DNA of 64,000 nucleotides from Nocardioides humi (GCF_006494775.1 NZ_CP041146.1:868001-932000); one strand, 5' to 3'. Numbered from the stretch's first letter, positions 42,911-52,737 are shown. The notes: generated from the sequence alone by a model not told the origin. Numbers and translations: made by a program.

Positions 42911-44241
42911 CCCCCTTCGATCGGAGCATGGTCGCTCGGCGCCGGGCGGCGTACCTGCACGGTCGCGTTCCGGATCTGGATCTGCGCGCCCGCGACCAGC
43001 TCGATGGTCCGGTCGGGCTCGAGCAGGAAGTTCTGGCCGCCGGGGTAGGCGACCGGCCACGAGAAGTCGGAGGCGTTGTGGAGGCCCCAGCGATCGGGCG
43101 CGTCCGGGTGCCGCCGGACCTGGGCGAGCACCTGCGGGTGGTCGACGCCGGAGGTCAGGTGGTCGGAGCGGATCGCGGTCTGCGGTCCGACGGCGACCGT
43201 GCGCCGCCCGATCTGGAGGAGGTACGGCGGGCGCACCTGCGTGCCGTCCTGCCAGCAGGTCACGCTGTCGTCCCCCGTGCTCCAGAAGTTGGTGGTGCCG
43301 CAGGTCGGGCAGGCGAGCATCCCGTCGCGCAGCCGGTCGAGCGCCTTGATCCACTGTCCCTCGGTGACCCGGGCGCCCGGGTTGTCGAGGCCGTCGACGA
43401 ACGCCTGGACGAACAGGTCGCGCAGGAACTGCGGGTAGATGCCCCAGTACTGCTGCACGATCTGGGCCGGGCGGTTCTCGGTGCGGCCGGGGTGCATGCA
43501 GAACAGCGGCTCGGTCCCGAAGTGGGTCATCAGCCAGTGGGCGTCGCGCATGCCGGCGTCGGTGCGCGCCCCCTCGAGGGGGTGGCCGAGGAAGAGGGAG
43601 TAGAAGAGCAGCACGGCGAGCGAGTGCCGGTCGGTGTCGGTGTTGGGCAGCGTGCGGTAGGTCGTGTCGCGGACCACCTCGGGCGCCATGAAGTACGGCG
43701 TGCCGAGCACCCGGCCGGTGCCGTTGTCGATCCCGACGTTGTCGTTGTCGCAGATCAGCACGTCGCCGTTGCCGGGGTCGAAGAAGACGTTGCCGAACGA
43801 GATGTCGCGATAGCACAGGCCCCGGGCGTGCAGCCGCAGGAAGCTGTAGCTGAGCTGGCGGCAGAGCTCGATGATCGAGGCGAACGACACGTCGAGCGGC
43901 TTGCCGTCGCGGTCGGCGTTGAGGAGCAGGTAGCTGAGCTCCAGGAAGCGGGGGTGGCGCAGGTGCATGACGTAGCCGAAGCTCGGCTCGGTCCCGACCC
44001 GCGCCATGCTCAGCGGCCACAGGAACCGCTGGTGCGGGGAGCCGATCTCGACGAGCTGCTGCATCTCGTCGTACTGCTGGGCGGTGGCGCTCTCCGGCTT
44101 GTACCACTTCAGCGCCAGCGGCTCGCCGGAGTCGCGGCGCACCTCGAAGACGTACCCCTGGCCGCCCTGCCCGAGCAGCGACGTCACCCGGGCGCGCCCC
44201 AACGGCCCGAGGTCGACCTCGACGCCCTCTGCCAGCACCAT
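42907..44241 (-). CDS. Atypical Ser/Thr protein kinase with C-terminal zinc ribbon (TerY-P triad type)
   Basis: A protein of 444 aa. The kinase domain (about 12-290) has the glycine loop LLGQGGQGYVFEV and ATP-binding Lys in LALKWYK. The catalytic loop YRDISFGN has His of HRD replaced by Tyr, and the metal motif CDNDNVG replaces DFG. The essential Lys, Asp, Asn and Asp are kept, so it may be active. The C terminus has a CPTC...TCWQDG zinc ribbon like the TerY-C domain. It is divergent from the vWA/PP2C pair and translationally coupled to the FHA-protease. Confidence 0.82.
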   Translation of the reverse strand: MVLAEGVEVDLGPLGRARVTSLLGQGGQGYVFEVRRDSGEPLALKWYKPESATAQQYDEMQQLVEIGSPHQRFLWPLSMARVGTEPSFGYVMHLRHPRFLELSYLLLNADRDGKPLDVSFASIIELCRQLSYSFLRLHARGLCYRDISFGNVFFDPGNGDVLICDNDNVGIDNGTGRVLGTPYFMAPEVVRDTTYRTLPNTDTDRHSLAVLLFYSLFLGHPLEGARTDAGMRDAHWLMTHFGTEPLFCMHPGRTENRPAQIVQQYWGIYPQFLRDLFVQAFVDGLDNPGARVTEGQWIKALDRLRDGMLACPTCGTTNFWSTGDDSVTCWQDGTQVRPPYLLQIGRRTVAVGPQTAIRSDHLTSGVDHPQVLAQVRRHPDAPDRWGLHNASDFSWPVAYPGGQNFLLEPDRTIELVAGAQIQIRNATVQVRRPAPSDHAPIEGG

Positions 44242-44356
44242 GGGTGTGCCCGACCTCCGTAATCGCGACTTCGAACCTGCGTGACAGGCTATAACCTCGG
44301 CAGATCGGGGATAGTTGAAACCCGACCCTTTGGAACACCGGTGGAAGGAGGCCGTG

Positions 44357-45058
44357 ATGAGCGACCGACTCGGTGGCGCACTGGCCCGCAAGCCGCTGCA
44401 CTTCATCTTCGTGCTCGACGTCTCGGGCTCGATGATGCGTGGCGGCCGGATCCAGGCGCTCAACAACGCGATCACCGAGGTCCTCCCCCACCTCAAGGAC
44501 GAGGCCCGGGCCAACCCGCACGCCGAGCTGCTGGTCCGCGTGCTGGCGTTCGCCAACGAGCCGCAGTGGATCATCGAGGCGCCGACGCCGGTCGACCAGA
44601 TCCACTGGAAGCGGCTCGAGGCGGTGCCGCGCGGCTTCACCGAGCTCGGCAGCGCGCTGCAGACCCTGTCCGGGGCGCTCGACCACCTCGACGAGAGCAA
44701 CAGCGCGTTCCCGCCGGCGATCATCCTGGTCTCCGACGGCCGGCCGACGCAGAGCAGCGGCGTCACCTTCGCCGAGGGCCTGCAGGCGCTGCTCAACAAC
44801 CGCTGGGGAGCGACCGCCGTCCGGCTCGCCCTCGGCGTCGGCCGCGACGCCGACATGCACTCGCTGCGCCGGTTCATCGGCGACGAGGACGTGCCGCTGC
44901 TGCGGGCGGACAACCCCGAGCAGCTCGTGGAGTACATCGTCTGGGCGTCCAAGGCGGCCAGCAAGGTCGCCTCGCGGCCCGTCGTCGGCCCCGGCTCCGG
45001 CGTGACCGCGGTCCCGCCGAGCCCGATCGGCGACCCGATCTGGAGCACCCTGGGATGA
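44357..45058 (+). CDS. vWA domain protein (TerY-like)
   Basis: A protein of 233 aa, almost entirely a von Willebrand A domain. The metal-ion-dependent adhesion site is complete: DVSGSM (about 21-26), GFTELGSALQ and SDGRPT (about 125-130). There is no signal peptide, so it is cytosolic. TerY proteins are vWA partners of a PP2C and a kinase. GAAGGAG precedes ATG 44357. The stop overlaps the PP2C start by ATGA. Confidence 0.88.
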   Translation: MSDRLGGALARKPLHFIFVLDVSGSMMRGGRIQALNNAITEVLPHLKDEARANPHAELLVRVLAFANEPQWIIEAPTPVDQIHWKRLEAVPRGFTELGSALQTLSGALDHLDESNSAFPPAIILVSDGRPTQSSGVTFAEGLQALLNNRWGATAVRLALGVGRDADMHSLRRFIGDEDVPLLRADNPEQLVEYIVWASKAASKVASRPVVGPGSGVTAVPPSPIGDPIWSTLG

Positions 45059-45933
45059 CGGACCGGCCGGACGCCGATCCGGTGTGGACGACCCTGTCGG
45101 GTACGACGATCGGCTCGGTCCACATCCGCGACGAGCTGCCGATCCAGGACGCCGTCCTGACCTGGAGCGACCAGGCCCAGGGACATGCCGTGGTGGCGGT
45201 CGCCGACGGGCACGGCCACAAGTTCCACTTCCGCAGCGACACCGGCGCGGCGCTGGCGGTCATCAGCGCCGTGGAGGAGCTGCGCCGGATCCTCCCCGAC
45301 CTGCGCGCCGCCGACGAGGCGGCCCGCGAGCGGGTGGCGCGTGCGGGGGCGGCGATCGTGGAGACCTGGACCGCGAAGGTCGAGCACCACCTGACGGCCA
45401 ACCCCTACTCCCCCGCCGAGGACGAGCTCGGCGCGTCCGCCGACCCGCTGCGCGCCTACGGCTCGACCATCCTCGCGGCCGCCGCGGCCGGGGACGTGAT
45501 GGCGTTCCTGCAGATCGGCGACGGCGACTCCGTCCTCGTGGCCTCCGACGGCACCGCCGCCCGGCCCCTGCCGGAGGACCCGGACCTCGACGGGCTGCAC
45601 ACCAGCTCGCTGTGCCAGCCGCGCCCCCTCGACGCCCTGCGGGTCGCCGTGGTGGACGCCGACGCCGACCAGGTCGCGCTGGTGTTCCTGTGCACCGACG
45701 GCTTCGGCCGCTCCCGGGTCGACGCCGACGGGTGGTGGCGCCAGACCGGCGAGCAGCTGCTGGGGTTCGCCCGCACCCACGGCCTGGGCTGGGTGCGCGA
45801 GCAGCTGCCCGAGTGGCTGGCGGAGCCGGCGCTCATCGGGGGCGACGACACGACGATGGCGCTGCTGGTGCGCAACGACGTCGCCGGGATCGTGCGTCCC
45901 GACCTCGCGGACACGGTGCCCGTGCCGGAGTGA
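45055..45933 (+). CDS. PP2C-like phosphatase of the TerY-P triad
   Basis: A protein of 292 aa with divergent PP2C motifs: VVAVADGHGHKFHFRSDTGA (about 44-63), YGSTILAAAAAG, LQIGDGDSVLVASDG, FLCTDGFGRSRV and GGDDTTMALLVRN. The Asp residues for metal binding are kept. Probably removes phosphates added by the divergent kinase. It overlaps vWA by ATGA and is convergent with the sigma-factor gene. Confidence 0.88.
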   Translation: MTDRPDADPVWTTLSGTTIGSVHIRDELPIQDAVLTWSDQAQGHAVVAVADGHGHKFHFRSDTGAALAVISAVEELRRILPDLRAADEAARERVARAGAAIVETWTAKVEHHLTANPYSPAEDELGASADPLRAYGSTILAAAAAGDVMAFLQIGDGDSVLVASDGTAARPLPEDPDLDGLHTSSLCQPRPLDALRVAVVDADADQVALVFLCTDGFGRSRVDADGWWRQTGEQLLGFARTHGLGWVREQLPEWLAEPALIGGDDTTMALLVRNDVAGIVRPDLADTVPVPE

Positions 45934-45945
45934 CGGGACCGCCCG

Positions 45946-47195
45946 TCAGGTCCCCCTCCCGATCGCGACGCCTCGAGATCGCGGGCGCGCCGCTCCAGGA
46001 GCGCGCGCTCGCGGTCGTTCGTCGCCAGCGCGGCAGCAGTGCGGAAGCTCGCCACGGCCTCGTCGGCGCGGCCGAGCCGCGCCAGCAGGTCGCCGCGGAC
46101 CGACGGCACCAGGTGGTGGTCGGGAAGCAGGGGCGCGACCTGGTCGAGGAGCTGGAGGCCGATCTCGGGTCCCCGAGCCATCCCCAGCGCGACGGCGCGA
46201 TTGAGCTCGACGACCGCCGAGCCGGTCGCGTGCGCGAGCCGCTCGTAGAGCGCGGCGACCCGCGGCCAGTCGGTGTCCTCGACCGACGCCGCGCGGGCAT
46301 GCTCGGCGGCGATCGCCGCCTGGAGCACGTGGGGGCCGTCGCCGCCGAGCTCCAGCGCGGCCCCGAGAGCGGTGAGGCCGCGCTCGATCGCCGCCCGGTC
46401 CCACCGGGTCCGGTCCTGGTCGGCCAGCAGGACGGCGTCGCCCGCGGCGTCGAGCCGGGCGTCCAGGCGCGACGACTGCAGCTCGAGCAGCGCCAGCAGG
46501 CCGTGCGCCTCGGGCTCACGGGGCGCGACGGTGCTCAGCAGGGTGGCGAGCCGCACCGCCTCTCGGCACAGGGCCGGGCGCGTCCAGTCGACGCCCGCCG
46601 TGGCGGCGTACCCCTCGTTGAAGAGGAGGTAGAGGACGGCCATCACCGAGCCCAGTCGTGCGGCCCGCTCGGCGCCGGTCGGCTCCTCCAGCGCCGCGCG
46701 GGCGGTGGCGAGGGTCCTCTTGGCGCGCGAGATGCGGGTCGCGACGGTCGCCTCGGACGTGAGATAGGCCCGCGCGATCTCGCGGCTGGTGAGGCCGGCG
46801 ACCATCCGCAGGGTGAGGACGGTGCGGGTGTCGTCGGTGAGCGAGGGGTGGCAGCAGACGAACATCAGCCGGAGGACGTCGTCCTCGAGATGGTCCACCT
46901 CGAACGCCTCCTCGTAGGCCGCGGCCGCGCCGGCGGCGACCTCGGCGTACGCCCTCAGCCGGCGCTCACCGGCCCGGAACTGGTCGATGGCGCGGCGCTT
47001 CGCGGTCGTCATCAGCCACGCCGCGGGGTTGTCCGGTACGCCGGTCGACGGCCACTGCGCGAGCGCCTGGGCGAGCGCCTCCTGCGCCAGATCCTCGGCC
47101 CGGCCGACATCGCGGGTGATGCGCAGCAGCGCGCCGAGGAGGCGTGACGACTCGGTGCGCCACACCTCCTCGACGGCCGCCGCGGCGTCGGTCAC
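45946..47195 (-). CDS. ECF RNA polymerase sigma factor with C-terminal helical extension; frame open at 3' end
   Basis: Region 2 is LLGALLRITRDVGRAEDLAQ (about 16-35) and AWLMTTAKRRAIDQFRAGER; region 4 is LTLRMVAGLTSREIARAYLT. A helical/TPR-like domain (about 190-400) follows, as in sigma factors paired with YciI proteins. In the sequence as given the frame does not stop until far inside the convergent PP2C gene. One added base in the C run 45952-45956 would end it at 45946 (about 416 aa), the usual length. GTG 47195 overlaps the YciI stop. Confidence 0.82.
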
Positions 47196-47557
47196 GGCTG
47201 CGCCGGCTGCTCCATGACCGGGCGGACCTCCACCCAGCCCTCCCACCCCGGCCAGGTGTCGAGGTGGGCCTGGAGGAAGGCCTGCGCCTTCGCGTTCGCC
47301 TCGGCGAGGTCGGCCACGTCGTAGACGGAGTAGCCCCCGACGAGCTCGCGGGCCTCGACGAACGGGCCGTCGGTGGTGGCGATCGCACCGGCGGCGAGGG
47401 TGACGACGGAGCCGGCCTCGATCGGCAGCAGCCCGCCGACCTCCACCAGCGTGCCGGCCTCGCTCTCCCGGGCGCCGAGCGCCCCGATCGCGGCGAACAG
47501 CTCCATCGGCGGGTCGCCGGGACGGGTGGTCTCGTGGACCAGCATCATGAATTTCAC
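47192..47557 (-). CDS. YciI/DGPF family protein
   Basis: A dimeric alpha-beta barrel protein of 121 aa: KFMMLVHETTRPGDPPMELF at the start and TDGPFVEARELVGGYSVYDV (about 62-81), with the DGPF motif typical of this family. These proteins are commonly encoded with ECF sigma factors and are thought to modulate them. GTG 47557 has AGGAG 8-13 bp upstream. Confidence 0.88.
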   Translation of the reverse strand: MKFMMLVHETTRPGDPPMELFAAIGALGARESEAGTLVEVGGLLPIEAGSVVTLAAGAIATTDGPFVEARELVGGYSVYDVADLAEANAKAQAFLQAHLDTWPGWEGWVEVRPVMEQPAQP

Positions 47558-47577
47558 GGTAGTACTCCTTCTCGTTC

Positions 47578-47973
47578 TCAGAGGATCGTGCGGGCACGCT
47601 CGTCGCGGGGCCACAGGCCCGCCCAGACCGCGACGCCGGTCGCCACGGAGAACGCGACGTTCCCCCACGGCTGGCCGGTGGCGATGTTCACGGCAGTGGC
47701 GCCGCCGAGGTAGGCGGTCAGCAGGATCGCGCCGAGGACCGCCGTACGACGGACGTGGTAGGCGACGAGCAGGACGGCCATGACGGCGCCGCAGAGGACG
47801 GGGAACCAGTCCGGCGCCCCGATCTCGTCGTTGAACGCGACCGCGTGCCGCTCGCGGACGAGGTGGGTGGCCGCGTCGAAGGCGAGGAACAGCGTGGTGA
47901 GGGCGGTGATGACGCGGCCGGCGACGACGGACCTGCTGGTCCGGGTGCCGGCGGGGACGGCGATGGTGGTCAT
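47578..47973 (-). CDS. DoxX-like small membrane protein
   Basis: A protein of 131 aa with four hydrophobic segments: VITALTTLFLAFDAATHLV (about 21-39), VLCGAVMAVLLVAYHV, LGAILLTAYLGGATAVNI and VAFSVATGVAVWAGLW. It resembles DoxX_2-type proteins. It is the first gene of a three-gene operon with YciI and sigma. Confidence 0.75.
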   Translation of the reverse strand: MTTIAVPAGTRTSRSVVAGRVITALTTLFLAFDAATHLVRERHAVAFNDEIGAPDWFPVLCGAVMAVLLVAYHVRRTAVLGAILLTAYLGGATAVNIATGQPWGNVAFSVATGVAVWAGLWPRDERARTIL

Positions 47974-48096
47974 GTCGGACTCCTGTGACGGGTGGGGGAT
48001 GCTTCCTGGCCCCTACGTCGTCGGGGTGCCGGCGTTCTCGACATCGACTCGGAAGTTTTTTCCCGCCCGCCGCGCGGAAGGGCTCCCACGTCCCGC

Positions 48097-49680
48097 TCAG
48101 CCGTCCGAGGGCCACCACCCCTCGAGCTTCTCGAGGTCGCCCTCGAAGCTCCACGCGACGCCGTAGCAGAAGCAGTCGTCGGCGTTCCAGTCCCAGTAGA
48201 GCGTCGCGGTGTCGCCGGCGCTGTCGAGATAGGCGAAGTAGCCGCCCTCGGCCTCGCCCTCGCCGAAGCGCCAGGTGCCGCCGCCGCCCTGGGTCGTCGC
48301 CTGGTCGTACTTGCCCTTGTAGTACTTGCGGTCGGCCTTCATCTGCTTGCGGGTGGAGTAGCGCCCGACGTTGACCACGACGCCGTCGGTGCCGGACTGG
48401 CAGCTGCTCTCCTCGGTCTCGCCGGTGAAGAACGTGCGCTGGCGGGTGCAGGTCGAGACGTCCATGTTGATGTCGATGAACTCGCGCAGCTTCGGATGGG
48501 CCGGCGCGGTCGGCTCGGCCACCCGGGGCGAGGTGCTGGTGAAGCTGTCGACGACCGCGTCGATGGTGGCGGTGCCCTCGCCCTCGAGCACCGCGGACTG
48601 CTGGGCGCCCTTGCTGTCCCAGTAGACGATCGCCGGGTCGGAGGTGCCGCCGCGCTCGGGGTCGTACTCGTAGAGCGCCGTCGTGTCGTTGTCGGCGGTC
48701 ATCGTGCCCGCGCGGTAGTCGAGGCGGGCGCCGCGGGCGGCGGTGAGGGCGCCCTCGTCCTCGTAGGTGACCAGCCGGAGGGTGCCGGTGCTGACCGTGC
48801 ACTGGACGACCTCGGTCTCCCCCGCGCCCGGCTTGCCGGCCTCGCAGTCGGAGGCCCCGTTGGTCATCTTGCTCGACAGCGAGCTGTAGCGCTCGTCGAT
48901 CGCCGCGGGGTCGACGTCGACCGCGGGCGTCTCGGGTCCGCTCGACTTCGCCGACTTCCGGCCGGGGTCCTTGTCGCCCCCGGAGAGCGCGATGACGCCG
49001 GCGACGCCGCCGCCGACCAGGACCACGCCGGCGGCGGCCGCGGCGATCCAGACCGCCGAGCCGCGCTTCCTCGGCGGCGGCACGGCACCGAAGCCGGCGG
49101 GTGGCGCGTAGCCGCCCGAGGGCTGCGGGTACGACGAGGGCTGGGGGTACGACGAGGGCGCGGCGTACGGCGCCGGCGCCTGCGGCAGCGACGACGGCCC
49201 CGGGGGCTGGCTCGGGGACTGCACGGGAGCCTGGGTGGGAGCGGGCGGCCAGGCGGTGGGTGGCGGGGACTGGTACGGCGGGCCCGCGGGCCCCGTGCTC
49301 GGCGGGGGCAGCTGGCCGCTCGTGGCGGGCCGGCTGGACCGGTAGCGCATGACGACGGCCGCGGGCACCTTGCCGACGGCGTACCCGAGCACGGCCGACG
49401 CCCAGCTGGAGGCGGCCTGGTCGTCGCCGCCGCGGTCGCGGGCCAGCCGGAGACCGGCCTCCTCGACGGCCCGCGCCGGGTCGGCCCCGCCGTCGATCAT
49501 CTCGCCGAGCGGGTTCAGCACCCCGAAGCGCACGGCGTCGACGAGGAGGTTGATGTCGCCGGTGGTGGCCTGGTCCTCGGAGAGCACGTCGTCGAGGACG
49601 CCGCGAAAGCCGGCGGCGTCGTCGAGGATGCCGGGGCCGTGGTCGGCGACGAGATCTCGCAGCGCGTCGTGCAGCTCCAT
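48097..49680 (-). CDS. Membrane protein with Pro-rich linker and extracytoplasmic domain, linked to kinase
   Basis: A protein of 527 aa. An N-terminal cytosolic helical domain (about 1-105, LHDALRDLVADHGPGILDD) is followed by a Pro/Ser/Tyr-rich linker, one transmembrane helix (AVWIAAAAAGVVLVGGGVAG, about 208-227) and an extracytoplasmic domain with at least six Cys. It resembles sensor-like partners of bacterial kinases; the ligand is unknown. ATG 49680 lies 4 bp after the kinase stop, so the two are one operon. Confidence 0.7.
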   Translation of the reverse strand: MELHDALRDLVADHGPGILDDAAGFRGVLDDVLSEDQATTGDINLLVDAVRFGVLNPLGEMIDGGADPARAVEEAGLRLARDRGGDDQAASSWASAVLGYAVGKVPAAVVMRYRSSRPATSGQLPPPSTGPAGPPYQSPPPTAWPPAPTQAPVQSPSQPPGPSSLPQAPAPYAAPSSYPQPSSYPQPSGGYAPPAGFGAVPPPRKRGSAVWIAAAAAGVVLVGGGVAGVIALSGGDKDPGRKSAKSSGPETPAVDVDPAAIDERYSSLSSKMTNGASDCEAGKPGAGETEVVQCTVSTGTLRLVTYEDEGALTAARGARLDYRAGTMTADNDTTALYEYDPERGGTSDPAIVYWDSKGAQQSAVLEGEGTATIDAVVDSFTSTSPRVAEPTAPAHPKLREFIDINMDVSTCTRQRTFFTGETEESSCQSGTDGVVVNVGRYSTRKQMKADRKYYKGKYDQATTQGGGGTWRFGEGEAEGGYFAYLDSAGDTATLYWDWNADDCFCYGVAWSFEGDLEKLEGWWPSDG

Positions 49681-49684
49681 CGGA

Positions 49685-50497
49685 TCAGACCGCCGAGCCG
49701 AGCTCGGCGGAGATGCCCGCGATCCGGTCGGCGACCTCGGCGGCCGTGCGCGGACGGGCGGCGACGTCGGTGTCGAGGCAGGCGGCGACGAGCTCGCGCG
49801 CCGCGGGCGAGAGGCTCTCGGCGAGGGTCGGCTGCGAGGCGAGGATCGAGCGCACCAGGAGCAGCGGCTCGGTGCCGCGGAGCTCGCCGTAGACGCCGGA
49901 GCCGGTGATCGCGAAGTGCAGGGTGGCCCCGAGCGACCAGATGTCGCTGGCCCGCGAGGCCTGGGCGCCGAGCATGATCGCGGGGTCGGTGAACTCCAGA
50001 CCGATCTGCCCGAGGCCGGTGGTCACCATCCCCGGCGAGAGCAGCTGGGAGAGGCCGAGGTCGGCGAGCCGGCCGCCGTCCTCGGCGAGCAGCACGTTGG
50101 CGGGCTTGATGTCGCGGTGGGCGATGCCGCGCTCGTGGAGGGCGTGCGCGGCCAGCGCGGCGTCGCGGACGGCGGCCACCCGGCGGTCGGGCCCGATCTC
50201 CACCTGCGGCTGCTCGAGCGACCCGAGCGGGAGGAACTCCATCGCGTAGTAGAAGGCGCCGCCCTGCCGGCCCGCGTCGTAGACGGAGACCAGCCGGTCG
50301 GAGTCGGCCACGCTGAAGTGCTTGAGCTCGCGCGTCGCACGGCGGAAGGCGTCGTCCGAGGTGGGACCGGCGATCACCTTCACCACGACCTCGCCGGCGG
50401 GGATCCCCAGCCGCGCCGGGGCCTTGGCGAGATAGTTGGTGCCGTAGTTGGACTCGCCCAGCGGGCGCACGAACTCGTAGTCAGCAATTCCCTGCAC
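49685..50497 (-). CDS. Ser/Thr protein kinase (canonical, cytosolic)
   Basis: A protein of 270 aa consisting of a kinase domain only. Gly-rich loop LGESNYGTNYLA, Lys in VVVKVIAG, catalytic loop IAHRDIKPANVLL (about 131-143), DLG in LADLGLSQ, and SDIWSLGATL (APE-region helix). All catalytic residues are present; no transmembrane segment, PASTA or ligand domain. GTG 50497 is chosen because AGGAGG is placed 7-12 bp upstream. Divergent from the oxidoreductase gene. Confidence 0.9.
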   Translation of the reverse strand: MQGIADYEFVRPLGESNYGTNYLAKAPARLGIPAGEVVVKVIAGPTSDDAFRRATRELKHFSVADSDRLVSVYDAGRQGGAFYYAMEFLPLGSLEQPQVEIGPDRRVAAVRDAALAAHALHERGIAHRDIKPANVLLAEDGGRLADLGLSQLLSPGMVTTGLGQIGLEFTDPAIMLGAQASRASDIWSLGATLHFAITGSGVYGELRGTEPLLLVRSILASQPTLAESLSPAARELVAACLDTDVAARPRTAAEVADRIAGISAELGSAV

Positions 50498-50646
50498 GCG
50501 GTTCCTCCTGGGCCTCGTTCCCGGGTCATCGTCCAGCCGAACGGACGGCCGGAGTTCCAGCATGTCACGAACGCAGCGATTCCCTGGGCGAAAGACGGGG
50601 TAACCGGTGTAGCGTTCCGGACGCAATCAGCGACCTAGGAGGCACG

Positions 50647-52262
50647 TTGATCGACCCCACTGCAGCATCCGTGGTCCCGACCACCGACCCGTCGACGTAC
50701 CTGCCGGCCCAGCCGATCTCGGGCGACCTGACCGACCAGCTGCTGCAGACGGACTTCTGGACCGACGACATGGTCGCCGGAGCCGGGATCCCGATCGTCG
50801 ACGTGCCGTTCGTGAGCGTCGGCGGAGGCATCGGCAGCTTCGTCACCGTCGACTACCTGCGCATCGCCGGTGTGCCGACCTCCCAGATGCGCGTGCTGAG
50901 CACCCTCGACTTCCCGTGGCAGACCTACGAGTACCTCACCCGGGTCTCGCAGGTCCCGCGGCCCGAGCGGATCCGCTCCGACTCGGCGTCGCGGCCCGAC
51001 AACATCTGGGGCTTCCCGTCGTACGGCTTCGCCGAGGGCGTGCGGAAGTTCGACCTCAAGGTGCTGTGGGGGCTGTTCAGCGAGCCGATCTTCGCCGACT
51101 ACTACACCCCCAAGGCCGGCAACGTGTTCGAGCAGCTCGAGCGCGAGTCGAAGCGGATCGCGTACGACGAGATGCTGGTCAAGGGCCTGGTGCGCATCGT
51201 CCGGCGGCGGTACGGCGGCGGGTACTTCACGATCCTGACCCCGCCCGAGGGCGCATCGGCCACCAAGCGGGTCGCGTTCCGCTCGCAGTACGTCCACGTG
51301 GCGGTCGGCTACCCCGGCCTGAAGTTCCTGCCCGAGCTGCAGCGGTACCGCACCGAGAACAACGACTACCGCCACATCGTCAACGCCTACGAGGCCCACG
51401 AGCACGTCTACGAGCGGCTGGTGCAGACGCCGTCGACGGTGCTGGTGCGCGGCGGCGGCATCGTCGCCTCCCGCATCCTCCAGCGGCTGATGGACGACCG
51501 CGAGAAGTTCGGCGCGCAGACCCGGATCGTGCACCTGTTCCGCACCTACATCAACGGCACCAACGACGGCTACGGCAACGAGTCCGACCAACGCCCCGGC
51601 GGCGGGCGGACCCGGATCACGATGCGGCGGCGCGGCGGCGACGGGTGGGCCTACCAGGGCTTCAACTACCCGAAGTCGGTCTGGGGCGGGCAGCTCAAGG
51701 CACAGGTCCGCCAGCTCGAGGGCGAGCAGCGGGCCGAGCTCTACAAGCGGATGGGCGGCACCAACACCCCCTGGCGCAAGAGCTGGCAGCGGCAGATGAA
51801 CCAGGGCCGCCGCGAGGGCTGGTACACCTGCCTGGTCGGGACGGTCGACGAGATGCGGCCGAGCGGCGAGCGGATCCTCAACCAGGTCCGCACCGCGCAG
51901 GGCGTCGTACCCCTGGAGGTCGACTTCGTCATCGACTGCACCGGACTCGAGGCCGACATCGCCGAGCACCGGCTGCTCAAGGACCTGCTCGAGCACGGCG
52001 GCGCGAGCCGCAACCCGGTCGGGCGGCTCAACGTCGACCGGACCTTCGAGCTGATCGGCGCCCAGTCCGGGGCGGGGTGATGTACGCCTCCGGGGCCACC
52101 ACGCTCGGCGGGTACTTCCCCGGCGTCGACACCTTCCTGGGCCTGCAGGTCGCCGCTCAGGAGATCTACGGCGACCTGCAGCGGCGCGGGTTCTGCAAGC
52201 GGATCGGGCCGGTGCGCTCGACGCTCCAGTGGTGGAAGTGGCTCGCGGGGAGCGCGCCGTGA
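50647..52262 (+). CDS. Rossmann-type (FAD/NAD) oxidoreductase-like protein; frame interrupted
   Basis: About 538 aa if restored. VPFVSVGGGIGSFVTVDYLR (about 54-73) is a dinucleotide-binding start; TVLVRGGGIVASRIL is a second such loop, and DFVIDCTGLEAD near the end is typical of flavin monooxygenase-like proteins. The specific reaction is unknown. TTG 50647 has AGGAGG 5-10 bp upstream. The end (GVMYASGATTLGGYFPGVDT onwards) is in another frame; one added G in 52074-52077 restores it. It sits between kinase and FHA genes. Confidence 0.7.
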
Positions 52263-52308
52263 GGCGGACCGAGGCGCCGGAGAAGTCGACCGAAGGAGAG
52301 CGCGAGTA

Positions 52309-52737
52309 ATGCTGCCCACCCTCAACGGCCGGATCCAGACCCGGATCTTCATGCTCGTCGTCTTCGGCGGGCTGATCACGCTCGTGCTGACGCCGATCCT
52401 GCCGGGCGACCCGGACTACAAGACCACGTACCTCATCCTGGCGGCCGTCCTCGTCCTGGGGGTGCTGTGGGAGCTCGTCTACCACGGCATCCAGCAGTTC
52501 CGGTGGGAGAAGGACTGGCCGACCATGTTCGGCCTGATCACCGCGCTCAACGAGGGCGCGCTGGTCTGGCTGCTCGTCGACCTCGGGGCGGTGCCCGGCA
52601 TCGACGGCGACAGCGTGCCGTTCTGGGCGTTCTTCATCGACTTCACGGTGATCTGGCTGGTCGTCTGGGTCTGGACCAACGGCCCGATGCGGGTCCCGTT
52701 CATCCGGTGGCGCTTCTTCGGCGGAAGGATCGTGTAG
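52309..52737 (+). CDS. Small four-helix membrane protein
   Basis: A protein of 142 aa. Hydrophobic segments are at about 15-30, 41-58, 76-92 and 104-121. It contains WELVYHGIQQFRWEKDWPTM between segments and ends FIRWRFFGGRIV. No family is recognised. AAGGAG is placed 12-17 bp upstream. It follows the oxidoreductase by 46 bp and is probably in the same operon. Confidence 0.7.
   Translation: MLPTLNGRIQTRIFMLVVFGGLITLVLTPILPGDPDYKTTYLILAAVLVLGVLWELVYHGIQQFRWEKDWPTMFGLITALNEGALVWLLVDLGAVPGIDGDSVPFWAFFIDFTVIWLVVWVWTNGPMRVPFIRWRFFGGRIV

Noticed and set aside
42764..44284. Plus-strand frames opposite the atypical kinase
   Set aside because: They lack domains and ribosome sites; the kinase motifs are on the minus strand.
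45456..45946. A long C-terminal extension of the sigma factor running antisense through the PP2C gene
   Set aside because: The extension has no family resemblance and lies fully opposite conserved PP2C motifs; a single missing base before the natural stop is simpler.
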